A model generated the notes under the pieces. It did not search any database. It saw only the letters and a list, made by a program, of their open reading frames with translations, and was not told where the DNA came from. From Gnetum montanum (lineage: Eukaryota; Streptophyta; Gnetopsida; Gnetales; Gnetaceae), in the NCBI GenBank assembly GCA_015680685.1, contig MNCI01003108.1, forward strand, positions 242,445-306,444: a DNA stretch of 64,000 nucleotides, written 5' to 3'. Positions 22,464 through 34,130 of this stretch are shown piece after piece (the stretch's first letter is position 1; each line of letters starts with the position of its first letter). Made by a program: the position numbers and the translations under genes.

Positions 22464-23830
22464 TGTGGAACTTTTTGGTGTGTTAAAACATTAAGTAAAA
22501 TGGAGATAAAATATGTATGTGTGGTTGTTGTGATTGTAGGACCAAGATGAGATGACAAAGAAAGCATTAGTGTAATTAGAAAGAGAAGGTGATGAGATGA
22601 CAAAGAAAGCATTAGTGTAATTAGAAAGAGAAGGTGATGAGATGACAAAGAAAGCATTAGTGTAATTAGAAAGAGAAGGTGATGAGATGACAAGGAATGT
22701 ACTACAAAAGGAGAAATTCATCCACATGGTCTCAATGGTTCATCCACCAAAGGCAAGCTTAAAGGAAAAGAATTCAAAGAAAGTGGACAAGTAGTGTTGT
22801 CATCATTGAAGCATGCAAAAGATTAATGTTGTAGACGAGGAACGATGAATTCATCATGCAAAGAAAGGTTGAAGAAAGACATCTCTAAGAAATAGTAGAC
22901 GTCTTGGCATAATTGGAGGATGCATAGGTAAAGATGTCTTCAGGAAATAGTAGACGTCCTTCCTTAGGCAAAGACATATTCCATCAAGTAGAGACATATT
23001 CACAAAATGCAAGCCAGTTTCAAAAAGATGTCTTCCATTAGATAAAGACGTCTTCCGAGAATAGAGATTTGAAAAAGACATCTTTCCCAAACAAGAACGT
23101 CTTCCTAGAATAGAAGGAAAATATAGAAAGATGTCTCAAGCACCAAGAAGATGTCTTCCATGATCAGTAGTGACTATTCGCTTACTGTTACATAGGTTTC
23201 AAGATGGATTTGAAAACATGATAACTATGAGAAGACACCATATGCATTGAAAAGTGTGCATGCTTATGTGTAATCATTCTATAATCATTTTGTCAATCAT
23301 TGTGATATGTGTTGCTCTTCATTATATCATCATTTGTACACTATAAAGTGTGCTATACCTCAAAGTGTAAGGATTAGCAAACTAAGTTGCATTTATCCCT
23401 TGTAATTATTCTCCTTTGTTGCCTTGTGGGGTTGATGTGCTTCTTGCAGGAAGGCATCTTGCTTGAGCTTGTTAGGACTCTACAAGACTGAGTGATTAGT
23501 GTTGCAGCACAACACTTCAGAGTAGAGCTCAATATTGTAAAGATTATGGAAGCCTAGAAACCACATTTCAAGCTTGATGAAACCTTACAAGGTTGAGTGG
23601 TTGATGTTGCATCATAACACTCCAAAGTAGGGCTTGAAGATTATATAGGTTGTGGATCCTTCAAACCACATTTGAAAGCAACAAAGTTTGAAGGTTTGCT
23701 TGCAATCTACCCTTTGAGTGTTGACTACCCAAGTTGGGAAACCACACTAATTTTGTATGTGTGCTTTAATTCATAAAGTTTTAATTTGCAAAACTTATTC
23801 ATCCCTCCCTTCTAAGTTCAACAATCCACA
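22464..23830 (+). repeat. 5' LTR of the gag-only Copia-type element
   Basis: A 1,367-bp LTR. It contains three tandem 45-base units (22546-22680) plus a partial fourth, and a cluster of AAGACGTCTT-type palindromes (22875-23160). A TATA box (actataaagtg) lies near 23340. It is longer than the 3' LTR partly because of the extra 45-base units. Confidence 0.92.
22546..22700 (+). repeat. 45-base tandem repeat in the 5' LTR
   Basis: Units 22546-22590, 22591-22635 and 22636-22680 are identical or nearly so. Each starts GATGAGATGACAAAGAAAGC and is followed by a partial unit. The matching place in the 3' LTR (about 27281-27370) has only two diverged units, so the array expanded after or apart from insertion. 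It explains the repetitive antisense open frames here. Confidence 0.95.
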
Positions 23831-23832
23831 AG

Positions 23833-23844
23833 TGGTATCAGAGC
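23833..23844 (+). promoter_or_regulatory. Primer-binding site, initiator tRNA-Met type
   Basis: TGGTATCAGAGC, two bases after the 5' LTR. It is the standard plant Copia primer site complementary to the 3' end of initiator tRNA-Met, and is unmutated. Confidence 0.95.
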
Positions 23845-23895
23845 TTGGTACTCTTCTTTGTCATCATCAACTTCAAGAGTGAACATTGGAGGGAA

Positions 23896-24955
23896 CATCT
23901 TACACAAAGCCACCCACCCATGTTCAATGGATTCAACTTTGCCTATTAGAAAGCAAGAATGCAAGGTTTCTTTAAATTCATGGAGTTTGAAGTGTGGGAG
24001 TCAATCCTTGAAGGCTAAGATCTGCATATCGATAGCTCCATCAGCATCATCAAGCCTTGAAAAAAATGGAAACAAGAGGAAAAGGATAAGTTTATGTTTG
24101 ATTCAAAAGCTAAAAATTGTTCATATTGTGCATTCAATAAATTTGAATTTAATAGAATAGCATGATGTAAAATGGCCAAAGAAATTTGGCAAACTTTAGA
24201 AGCTACTTATGAAGGAACATCTATTGTTAAGCAATTAGAATTGTTAGTTTTACAAAGTGAATATGATAAACTCAAAATGAGAGAAGGTGAGAAAATAAAA
24301 GATCATTTCTCTAGAGCTAATGATCTTGTTGTAGCTATTAGAGGAACAGGTAAAGATTTTCTTGAAAGTGATGTCATCGTCAAGATTACCAAAGCTCTAC
24401 AATTAGAGTTTAGACCAAAGGTCACAACCATGGAGGAGTTTAGAAATTTCTCAACCTTAAAATTTGAAGAGCTTCAAAGTGTTCTCATTGCTTATGAAAT
24501 GAATCTCATAAGTGAAGAAGCAATCCTAGAAAGACCTATTACTCTGAAGATTGCCTCTAAGGAGAAGGAGTTCAATGAACATGATGAGGGTAGCGAAGAT
24601 GAGATGACCCTTCTCTCAAGAAAGCTACAACGATTGCTAATAAGAAGTAACAAGGAAACATCAAAACAAAGACTCAATTTGTTAAAAGGTAGAGAAAGAG
24701 GTAGAAATTTTTAAAATTCTAACTTAGATTTCTATTCTATATAATGTTGGGATTGTGGAGGAAAAGGCCATATAGCCTTTGAATGTCCTAGTGATAGGAA
24801 TGTACAACCAAGGAATAGAACCAATGATGAGGAACTAAAAAAGACCAACTTTTATACAAGTTGGGATGATGGTGAGCAAAGTGAGGAAGAAGTATGTAAC
24901 TCTTTCAAGGATTCACATCTCATATGCATGGTGCTTATAAATGAAAGTTCTTGAC
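23896..24955 (+). pseudogene. Copia-type gag (UBN2-like) with CCHC zinc knuckle
   Basis: Capsid/nucleocapsid protein. The start reads PPMFNGFNFAY.KARMQGFF then MEFEVWESILEG; two Trp codons (as in PP.FNG.NY.FWK) are now TAG. After a short decayed stretch, 24172-24714 is open for 180 codons with the UBN2 wording MAKEIWQTLEATYEGT, LQSEYDKLKMREGEKI and VTTMEEFRNFSTLKFEELQS. A stop at 24712-24714 precedes the nucleocapsid knuckle CWDCGGKGHIAFEC (24745-24786, CX2CX4HX4C). Only a few substitutions break it. Confidence 0.92.
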
Positions 24956-25500
24956 ATATAACTAAATAAGATGGTAAGTGTGACAAGAGGTATAGTGAAT
25001 TTAAAGAAGAAATTTTTCTTTTACATCATTTGATTATGAACGCTAAGAAACTAGTACTTTCTAAGCTAGATGCTATTCATGCTAAAATGATAGAAGGGAT
25101 CTTAGACATAAAAGTTGAGACTCACCAATTAACCTCTTTTAATAAGGATTGCGGTAAAGTTCAAGAAGAGGAGACTCTTGAAAAATAGCCAAGGAATTTA
25201 GAGGAAGTAACACACAAAAATTCAAGCTCAAGCTCAAGCATAATAAGGTTTGATAATTTTGATCATCAAGATAATACCTTGTTTGTTTGTAAAAATTGTG
25301 GATGTAAGTAGACTCTTAACTATACTCATGATGATCAAAACAAGTTTAACGCTTGGTCTTGTCAAAAAGGCTTTGGTAAGGAAATTGTTCAAGTACCAAT
25401 TAGTGAGAATGAAGAGAAGTGATGAATTGAAGATGATGCAATAAGTGATCAAAGGTTCTATCGTAAAAAGCATGAACAAATAGAGACATTACACATATAA
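24956..25500 (+). pseudogene. Post-gag acidic/coiled segment, decayed
   Basis: Downstream of the knuckle the sequence can be read as LMNAKKLVLSKLDAIHAKMI-like and EETLEK segments with a Ser run (about 25220-25240), then CKNCGCK.TLNYTHDDQNKF. The paired cysteines recall a second zinc-binding motif but are incomplete. This part carries no protease or integrase signature. It is probably the end of the single ORF of this element. Confidence 0.45.
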
Positions 25501-27198
25501 TCTAATGAGAGAGAACCAAAGGATGAGGTGGTACTTCATGATAGGGGACCTCATCTCAAACTTCATTAATCTTCTCTTCTCCTCTACAAGCAACGTAAGT
25601 CAAGGTAAGCTTCCATCTCTTTGCTTACTAGTTAATACGGTATTTGAAGTCCAAAATTATTTTTCTTGAAAAATGGTGGAATAATTATTTAGAGCATCCC
25701 TTACATTCAATTTTGAGCTTGACATAATTGGTTCTATGAACATATGTGTGTAGCTCTTATTTTGATTTCCTTTGGATCATTATCTTATTTTTTTTGTCAT
25801 GTTTAATCTAAACTTATTGTGACGATCTACTTCTAAGCTCATGCCCTTTGGGATATTTTTTCTATTTATGAAATAAAACACATTTGTGAAAAATCCTATC
25901 AATATTACTAATTGGAGATCTTAGTCTCCACATTTGAGCTTAATGTTGACCTACAGTTGTAGTGTGTTTGTGATTTATAACAATTGTACATTAATAGCCC
26001 AAGATAAGTAGCACATGTGTCGGGGGAGCCTATTCCTCATTATCCATCACCATGTTAGAGATCACCAATGTAGGAGTAATCTTTGGAGACTTCAACCAAG
26101 AGACATTGAAATAACAAAATATTCCAAAATGAGCAAGATAAGGACACCAAGAGGTATTTTTTCTTTTAAGAGGATGGCTAAGTCTTAAATTTGTGATCTC
26201 CTTTGGCATGATTATCATTTCATTTTTGAAAATTAATTTTATTTGTGGCATTGTCTTATACAAAAAGAAAAATATGCATGTTTCTTTCATGACTTCCATA
26301 TCCTTTGTGTTGATGTATTCCACATTTCTTGTTGAATATAAATATACAAGTTCTAATGATATATTTATTTCAATTAAATAGGTTGCTTGATATACACTTA
26401 GTTTTTAACATCAAATTATGTGTTGTTGGTTTTTTTTTATTAGTTGTAGATCCTTATTTTGAACTGATAAGAGTAAGTCTTAATGTATCATCAGCCCACA
26501 TATTTGATATTCAAGCATAAGTTGAAGTAAGAAGTAAATATATCTTTATGAAAGAATGCAAATAGTGATATTATTCCTTACAACAATATGAGCAAGCACA
26601 TGATGATTTTAATTATGGGAAAGTATCCACAATTTGATTAAAACATCTTTTGAATAGTTTGCCTTGAGATGTACTTCCTAGCTCAAGAATTTAAAATATG
26701 GCATGTTTGATCTCACATTGTAAAGATGTATTTCCCTTATCATATAAGATATGCCCTAATCTTTTGCTGATGTTTTTAAAAGGACAAAGAATATTTTAGC
26801 ATTAAAAACACTATGCACTATAAACTACTAATGATTTATTTGAGACAAGTTACTTGATCTTCAAGACTTATAGTTCACTTCAAGCTTTAAGTTTGAGTAT
26901 CAGTTGGAAAGGCTTGGATTAGTTCTTGATAAATTCAGGATAACTCCTCATGGAACTTCGTGCTAAAAAATGTATGCTCTTTAATTAATATTGTTGCCTT
27001 CTAAATGCTTTTTTTTTTGGATTCTAACATGATTGTTGATTATGCTTATTTTATACTATGCATTTATGATGACTCTTTTTCCACTTTATGTGCCTTATCC
27101 TTTGTTTCTATTCAAATAGGGGGAGAGTAGTGTGGTTATATTTGTATGATTACTAACCTATTTTCTTAAGTTTTGAACATCATCAAAAAGGGGGAGAT
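25501..27198 (+). other. Non-coding 3' region and polypurine tract of the Copia-type element
   Basis: About 1.7 kb without a coherent frame between the gag end and the 3' LTR. It is T-rich and ends in AAAAAGGGGGAGATTG. A polypurine tract at this place primes plus-strand DNA synthesis. In autonomous relatives pol would occupy this interval; here nothing of it is visible. Confidence 0.75.
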
Positions 27199-28483
27199 TG
27201 TGGACCTTTTAGTGTGTCAAAATGTTAAGTAAAATGAAGACAATAGATGTATGTGTGGTTGTTGTGGTTGTAGGACCCAAATGAGATGACAAGGAATGCA
27301 TTGGTGTAATCAAAAAGGGAAAGTGATGAGATGAAAAGGAACACACTAGTGTAATCAAAAGGAGAAAGTAATCCACATGGTCTCAAGGGTTCATCCACAA
27401 AAGGCAAGCTTAAAGGCAAAGAATTCAAAGAATGTGGATAAGTAGAGTTGTCATTATTGAAGCATGTGAAAGATCAAGGTTGTGGACAAGGAACGATGAA
27501 TTCATCATGTAAAGAAAGGTTGAAGAAAGACATCTCTGAGAAATAGTAGACGTCTTGGTAAGATTGGTAGATGTACAGGCAAAGACATCTTCAAGAAATA
27601 GTAGACATCTTTCCTCAGGCAAAGATGTCTTCCATCAAGTAAAGACATCTTCACAGAATGCAAGCCAGTTTCAGAAAGATGTCTTCCATTAGACAAAGAT
27701 GTCTTTCAAGAATAGAGATTTCAGAAAGATGTCTTTCCCAAACAAAGGTGTCTTTCCAAAATAGAAGGCAAATATAGAAAGACAACTCAGGCATGAAGAA
27801 GACATTTTCCATGACCATTAGTGATCGTTCACTAGCCATTACATGAATTTCAAGATGGTTTTGGAAACATGATAGCTATAAGAAGACATCATATGCATTG
27901 GAAACTCTACAAGCTTATGTGTAGTCATTGTACAATCATTTTGTTAATCATTGTGATCTTTGTTGCTCTTCATTGTATCTTCATTTGTACACTATAAAGT
28001 GTGTTGTACCTCAAAGTGTAAGGATCAGCAAACTAAGTTTCATTTATCCTTTGTAATTGTTCTCCTTTATTTTCCTACGGGGTTGATGTGCTTCTTGTAG
28101 GAAGGCATCTTGCTTGAGCTTGTCGAGATCCTACAAGATTAAGTAATTAGTGTTGTAGCACAACATTCTGAAGTGGAGCTCAAAATTATAAAGATTGTGG
28201 AAGCCTAGAAACCACATTCCAAGCCTAATGAAACCTTGTGGGGTTGAGTGGTTGGTGTTGCAACACAACACTCTGTATTAGGGCTTGAAGATTGTATAGG
28301 GTGGGGATCCTTCAAATAATATTTAAGAGCAACAAAGTCTAAAGGTGTGCTTGCTATCTACCATCCAAGTGTGGACTACCCAAGTTGGGGAGCCACATTA
28401 ATTTTATGTGTGTAATTTAATTCATAAAGTTTAAATTTTGGGAACTTATTCATCCACCCCCCTTCTAAGTTCAAAGATCCACA
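27199..28483 (+). repeat. 3' LTR of the gag-only Copia-type element
   Basis: A 1,285-bp LTR, TGTGGACC...GATCCACA, followed directly by the CTAAA duplication. It has the same order of blocks as the 5' LTR, including the AAGACGTCTT cluster (27527-27790) and TATA (actataaagtg) near 27998. Differences are mostly transitions. The tandem array is short. Confidence 0.93.
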
Positions 28484-28488
28484 CTAAA

Positions 28489-30735
28489 CACATGACCAGG
28501 CCATATCAATCCACAAAAGTACAAGTGAGAAGTGATGTTCTCATGAAGACAAGACATGAAAACAACAAAGGAAGAGGAGTCAACTACCATGTTGTCCTAG
28601 AGGAAATGAATGATGATGCATTCTTAATGGAGAAACTCCACCAAATTCATGAATCCCATTCATAGACACCTATCATTCATCAAGAGGAACTTGGCAAGGT
28701 ACAATTGCATTAAATCCTTGCAAAGACACTAAGAAGAGGTGCAGAGGAATCTAAACATAGGTGAAGCTCAAGGCCTACAGCTATTGTGGAACCACAATGG
28801 GATGAATCACTAAGTCACAGTAGGAGAATCAACCAACATTGTTCTCCAACTGCTTCCTCTTCCTCCTCATGATCATCAACAGAATCCAAAGAAGGGAACA
28901 AAGAACTAGAGATTACAATAAGGAAAGATGAAGGGATCATAAGAAACATGAATATAGCATAAGGTATCTTGATGAAGAAGAAGAAGAAGAGTAGGAACAA
29001 TGAAGAGATAGGATTAGACATGAAGAGAGAGAGCACTATGTGCACTAAAGGGGACACCACTACAATAGAGCTTACAAACTTGATGATCATGAAGAACCCC
29101 TACTGGCCACTCGTAATATGATTAATATCAGAGAAGTAATATATATCCTAACTAGGCATGTAAGGGATAGTTGCATCAAGTAACTGGACATGAATAACAT
29201 TTCCAAATTTAAGGGTGGATAGAATGCTAATCCACAATACCATCTTCAAGCATTCCATGATGCTTGTGCCATTCAAAATATTGAAAATATTGGCAAAAAT
29301 TAAAGTTGCTCTCTAGAATACTCATTAAGAAGGCAAAGAGCTGGTATAGATTCTTAGAATCAAAGTTAATTTGAAGATGGAGTACCATGTTAGAACTTTT
29401 TAATGACAAGTATCAAACTTACTCAAGAGTGTCTACTTTGAGAAAACAAATCCAAGGATGGAAGTAAGGGACATATCAATCCCTTAATGCAACAATGGGC
29501 AAATATTATTCTCTATTGCATAAATGCCAAGGCCATGGATTTTCACAAAGGGAACAACTAAAGCATATCATTGATGGGTTAATAAACAAGACTAGAAAAA
29601 TCCTTGGGGTCTATGCCTAATGAAGATTATCAAAAATAAAAACCCATCAAATTCAAAGATTGATAGACAATGTGGTAAAAGAGGAAGGATAATTAAAGAA
29701 AAGAGAGTCACCTGAAGAGTATAATCAAGATCTATCGATAAGGAAACAAGATTTTAGAATGTGTGGCAAATAAGAAGATGTCATTCAAAAGAAGACTCTA
29801 CCAATTTAGAAAACGGTCAATGATATAACAATGAAGGTAGAGAAAATGTGGAACTCAGTGGATGAGAAATTCGCTACAACTCTCAAGATAGTAGAAGAAA
29901 AGACTAAATAAAAGCTAAATAAAGGCAAGGATAAAAAGAACAGAAGAGATAAAAGATAATAGATGAGAAAATTACAAGCATAAAGAAAAAGTTGCTACAA
30001 TTGAGGAATGTACAAACTCCAAGTCAAAAGAAAAGGAAGGATGTTCAGTGTGCAAATAAGGGATGTTGCCCTATTATGGCCCACTTGCAAGAGTCTAGGG
30101 CATATGTACTTAATCTGATATTCATCAAGACACCCCCAGGATGGTTACCTTAGCCATAGGGTAATCTTAGAAAACCCTTCCAACCATCATACTATCTAAG
30201 CGAAGCCTATCTTCATCCACAAGAGTAATACCAGTAGTAGTGGTAACAACCACAAGCATGGGGAACCAAATCCATATAAGCAACCAAATCCTTATGGATA
30301 TTATGTTCAACATCCAATCTAATTATTATCCATTAGAGTGTTATAGGTTCACTATTCCAAGGATGGATCCTAATCCTTACATACATCAACCAACAATTGG
30401 TTCATCAATCCAACCACCCAATTCTCTACCACCAGTGCCACCAACGATTATGCAATGGAAATTGCCAACACAACCACAACAAAAGAATGCTACTAAAGTA
30501 GTAAACACATAGGAGGAAGTCATCATGAATGAACCCTAGTCCAAGAAACACCCATTCTTCCGAATAAGTATAGAAAGGGTTCAAAGGATGGGAACTTCAT
30601 CTACATCAATTGCATCTACACATACTGTTCAAGGGAACACAAGGCTTCTACATTCGACCAATCCAAATATGACTACCATCATGCTCACTCAAACTATCAT
30701 GCATTGGAGTAAGGTATGAGTGCTTTCCCAAAAGA
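28489..30735 (+). pseudogene. Gypsy gag remnant after Copia insertion
   Basis: The gag frame continues: an open run to 28665, a Ser-rich and charged segment (about 28820-29010, parallel to the minus-strand ORF at 48785-49219), then ISKFKGG.NANPQYHLQAFHD (about 29200-29260), which corresponds to the gag block in which a target is compared with '...DP..HL..F'. Next come a basic coiled run near 29800-29950, MAHLQESRAYVLN at about 30075-30110, and a Pro/Gln-rich end (30400-30500; PQQKNATKVVNT matches PQQCNATRAVN in the element at 63780). Many stops. Confidence 0.8.
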
Positions 30736-31250
30736 GAATAGATCCAGGAAGTCCATTAATATATCTCAAAATAGTAGGACATAAACCATGCAAAGCTTTA
30801 TTAGATTTTAGATTAGGAGTAAATCTAATTTCACAAGATATGTATAGAGCCTAAAATATTTCTCCACTAAAGAACAACAATTTTTTATGGAAGAATTGAG
30901 CAATTGAACATTTTGGAAGATGTAGAGGTTGTCTGAAGGATCTATAATCATGGATGATGCTTAGATTATAAAGATTTGATGTTTAAAGATCATAAAGAAG
31001 GAATCTTAGAAAAGAAGGTTTATTAGATGTATTTGAGATGAAGTGTCGTAAAAAATATGGTCAAGTATAAGACTTAAGAAAGTAATCATTGATTATTAAA
31101 GTGTCTTGGAGGAACAAGATGATGTGGAATTAGTTGTCAAGTATAAGATACAAAAGTTATACAAGTGGGACCTCCCCAAAGATGGCTTCAACCCTTAGTG
31201 TCATTGTATAACCATACATATAAGTGTCCATAGACACTTAGGGAGTTGAA
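30736..31250 (+). pseudogene. Gypsy protease remnant and truncated spacer
   Basis: Reads DPGSPLIYLKIVGHKPCKAL then LDFRLGVNLISQDMYRA at 30740-30855. It is nearly word-for-word the protease of the element at 63470-63560 (DPGSPLIYLQ...LLDLGSGVNLISQEM), with the catalytic DLG now DFR. The later part decays quickly. After about 31250 the sequence belongs to a minus-strand element, so RT and integrase of this copy are lost. Confidence 0.85.
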
Positions 31251-32340
31251 TGAACATACCTGTCTTGTGGAACACACATGTTAGTATCATCAAGTTGAAA
31301 AAATAACATTATATTATACAAAACCATAAAATTATGATAAAATATACCAGTGAGGTAAACTGAGATAAGAAGGGATTGTAGAAATTGAGATGTGAGGTAT
31401 CTTACCATAGGAATAATGGATTTTTATGTGATATATGGTTAAAGTAATCATTAGCCTTTCTATCGAAGATCCAACCCAAGTTCATACCACTTACCAATGA
31501 CATCACATTGTATCATCCCAAAACTAGCAACCATAAGACTACCACTACTAAAAGAAGTATTACCACTTGGTAATGTTGTTCAAGGAAGGAGTTTATTAAT
31601 AACACACTTTATTTTTGAGATTTCTAAGAGGCTACCTACCTTCAGGCATGGGCAATATGTTTTTCTAGTGAGAACTCTAGAAATTTTATTCTATGCATTT
31701 ATTATATTTATACTGTGTCAACCTTACTAGAGGACTATCTTCAAGCATGGGTAACATATCTTTCCAATGATATGGTAAGGTAACATTTATTATAATCATA
31801 CTTCCATTTTTCATTAGAACTCAAGATAATAATACAATCTTAACAGCAAGATAAGACTACTAGTAGTAGTCTTTGAGAATCCACAAATCCTGTTGATGTC
31901 ATGCCCTTTTCATTTCCACTTGGTTCTTCTCTTTTCTACCCAATCATAATGATCACAAGTTTATTTTAGTTTTATTATGGAAAGAATATCATTATGACCA
32001 TGGTACAAACCTCTTATTACTAGAAATGAGTGGATGGATGATGAGGTCTCACTATATATTGAATCAGTCCTTCATGATTTGATAATATAGGATAATCTTC
32101 ATCTTATTGGGCCTACATCTTACTTTATTCCTTTGCACTTTATTGGACAAATCAACAAAAATATGTACCAAAAAAATAACGAAAATGATAGAAAATGATA
32201 AAAAATGGAAAAATAGAGAAAGAATTTAAAAGATATCAAAGAATAACAAATGATTAAGAAATGGAAAAGTATAAAAAATGAAAAGACATCAAAGAATGTA
32301 AAAATGTAATAAGAAAAGAAAAATATTCAATACAGTGCCT
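31251..32340 (-). other. 3' non-coding region of Gypsy element G2
   Basis: Lies 3' of the integrase on the minus strand. It is similar to 42840-43700 (plus strand) and shares with 59277-59308 a 30-base motif, here at 31638-31669 and 31737-31767. An A-rich tract (32160-32330, T-rich on the coding strand) matches the T-rich start of 42668. No ORF. The 3' LTR is missing. Confidence 0.65.
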
Positions 32341-33440
32341 AAGTGTTACATGGGACACCTCCATGACTATTATTAGAAATAGTCAACCAAAAGATAGAAT
32401 GGGTTGAGGATAGTTTAGTGAGCTACGTAGAATCCACAGAGGAGTTGGGATGTTCATAGTATGGTTTGACTTGTTGAATATTGACTAGAATAAATTTGTG
32501 TGAGCTAGCCCGATGGTAAATTTGCATGGTGCCTGTGGGGTATGTTTCATGGATGATCTAGAAACCTTCCCATAAGGTTTGGAACTTAGCCTTCTATGGT
32601 ACATGATTGGGATTATAATATAGAACTTTATCACCTGATTAGATTGATACTTACTGTATGCATGCGTCATGCCTACATTTGGAGTATTTCTGATGTATTT
32701 CATTTCTCATCAAGGGTACAAGTTTATCTTCCTCTAAAAGGTTAATGTTCATGAGATAATCTTTCTAAGCTAAGCTTAGGTCTAAGTTAACTTTACTAGC
32801 AACAGCTAAGGTTTCTAGCTCTACTTAGATTGGTAGTGTGGAAAATTTTCCATAGACTAGCTCATGGGACAAGTATCCATTGGAAAATTTCCATGTGGTC
32901 TTATATGCCTATAGATCATCATTCAATTTAGTGCTCTGATCCTTTCTAAATCAACTAACTATTCTAGTTGGCATTCTTGTGATTTCCTCATTAGTCACTT
33001 TTGCATAACCATTTTCTTTGGGGTGGTATTTTGTAGTTAGTTTGTAATTCACCCTAAGTTGTTGCATTAACTTTTTAAATGTAGCTCCTGTGAAATGTGT
33101 TCCATTGTCAAATATGAGCATACATGGTACTCCAAACCTATTTACCACATGTTGTTGAAAGAATTTAGTAGTTGTTTTGGCTAGGCAATCCTTGACTATA
33201 GTTTCTTCTACCCATTTGATACAATAATCAATTGTTACTATAATATATGCTTTCCCATTAGATATCAATGTGATGGGCCCCATAAAGTTAATTCCCAAGA
33301 TGTTAAATCCCTCTAGTGGCTACATCCATTGTTTTGGCTTTTCATGTCGAGTTGTTATTCCTCCATCATGTTGACATCTTTCACAAGACTGGGTGAAGTT
33401 GTATGTGTCCCAAAATATGGTAGTCTAGAAGTAGCTTGCC
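32341..33440 (-). pseudogene. Gypsy integrase remnant (G2)
   Basis: Integrase inserts the element's DNA into the genome. The zinc-binding end is visible at about 33355-33400 (SCERCQHDGG, the CC half of HHCC). The core is open for 115 codons (32951-33298): GINFMGPI, TIDYCIKW with the first catalytic Asp, FDNGTHFTGA with the second, then YHPKENGYAKVTNEE. In the last, the third catalytic residue (Glu of ..AEVTN) is Lys. The C-terminal part runs below 32951. It is followed by the 3' region. Confidence 0.9.
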
Positions 33441-34130
33441 ATCATCAATGTCAGTGCTATTGTGTGCCTTGCGTAATGACCACCACATTGTTCTTCATGT
33501 GCATCTTATAGAATTCTTTATTGGTTCTCTTCTGGAATACATCATCTCACTAATCCATCAGCATAGATCTTGTAAAGATTTTCATTGATTTCCATATATC
33601 GCTTCACTTTATGGAGGAACTACTCTTTTTGTTTCCTATTCCACTCAACAAGAAGTTCTTGTGTGATAAGATAAGTCATGTAGTTAGTAATCCATGACTT
33701 CTCTATTGAGTTGGCAACCATTGTTTTCTTTGTGAACAAATTCTCATCAAGAAACTAGTCTAATAATGATTCTTCTTGCTCCTGTGGTTTCCATCTTAGC
33801 ATTGACAAGTGAATTGTGACATTGTCTATTCATTTTTTGTCGATCATAGTGATGTTAAACTCTTGTAGTATTATGGGTCATCTTATCACCCTTGGACTCA
33901 CCACTATTATATTCATCAAAAATCTTATTACACTACGATCCATGTTGAGAGTGTCTAAACTTTTCCAGTACATACACCATGACCATAAGCTCCTTCTTCG
34001 AGGTGTTCTAGTTGAGTTCTACTTTGATGATGCTTCGACTATGATAGTGTATGTAGTATGGCCTCTTTTGATCATCAAGTTGAGTCAATACTACATCCAT
34101 TGCATAATTTGAAGCATCTATCATAATTTG
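33441..34130 (-). pseudogene. Gypsy RNase H and tether remnant (G2)
   Basis: Minus strand. DASNYAMDVVLTQLDDQKRP (about 34070-34125) keeps the first catalytic Asp. SKKELMVMVYVLEKFRH (about 33965-34010) keeps Glu. The following YTDH segment is lost in a deletion. Then comes the tether toward integrase. Order RT-RNase H-integrase as in Ty3/Gypsy. Confidence 0.85.

Larger units (their letters stand above)
22464..28483 (+). mobile_element. Complete gag-only Copia-type LTR element, TSD CTAAA
   Basis: A 6.0-kb element with two LTRs (22464-23830 and 27199-28483), both TGTGGA...TCCACA. It has a Met-initiator primer site, a Copia-type gag with zinc knuckle, a polypurine tract (AAAAAGGGGGAGA, about 27185-27197), and perfect CTAAA duplications at 22459-22463 and 28484-28488. 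Between the LTRs there are only 3.37 kb: gag plus about 1.7 kb of non-coding sequence. No protease, integrase, RT or RNase H wording was found. It thus resembles terminal-repeat-with-gag elements, which need a partner's pol to move. The LTRs have clearly diverged, so the insertion is not recent. Confidence 0.93.

Noticed and set aside
22546-22700. CRISPR-like array
   Set aside because: The units are contiguous with no spacers, inside an LTR, in plant DNA.
22451-22727. Antisense repetitive open frames (SSHHLLFLITLMLSL repeats)
   Set aside because: They are the complement of the 45-base tandem units in the Copia LTR, not a protein gene.
24172-24714. Independent host gene of 180 codons
   Set aside because: It is the UBN2-type gag of the Copia-type element: correct place between primer site and zinc knuckle.
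28815-29090. Antisense hydrophobic 91-codon frame
   Set aside because: Complement of the Ser/Glu/Lys-rich gag segment; low-complexity shadow.
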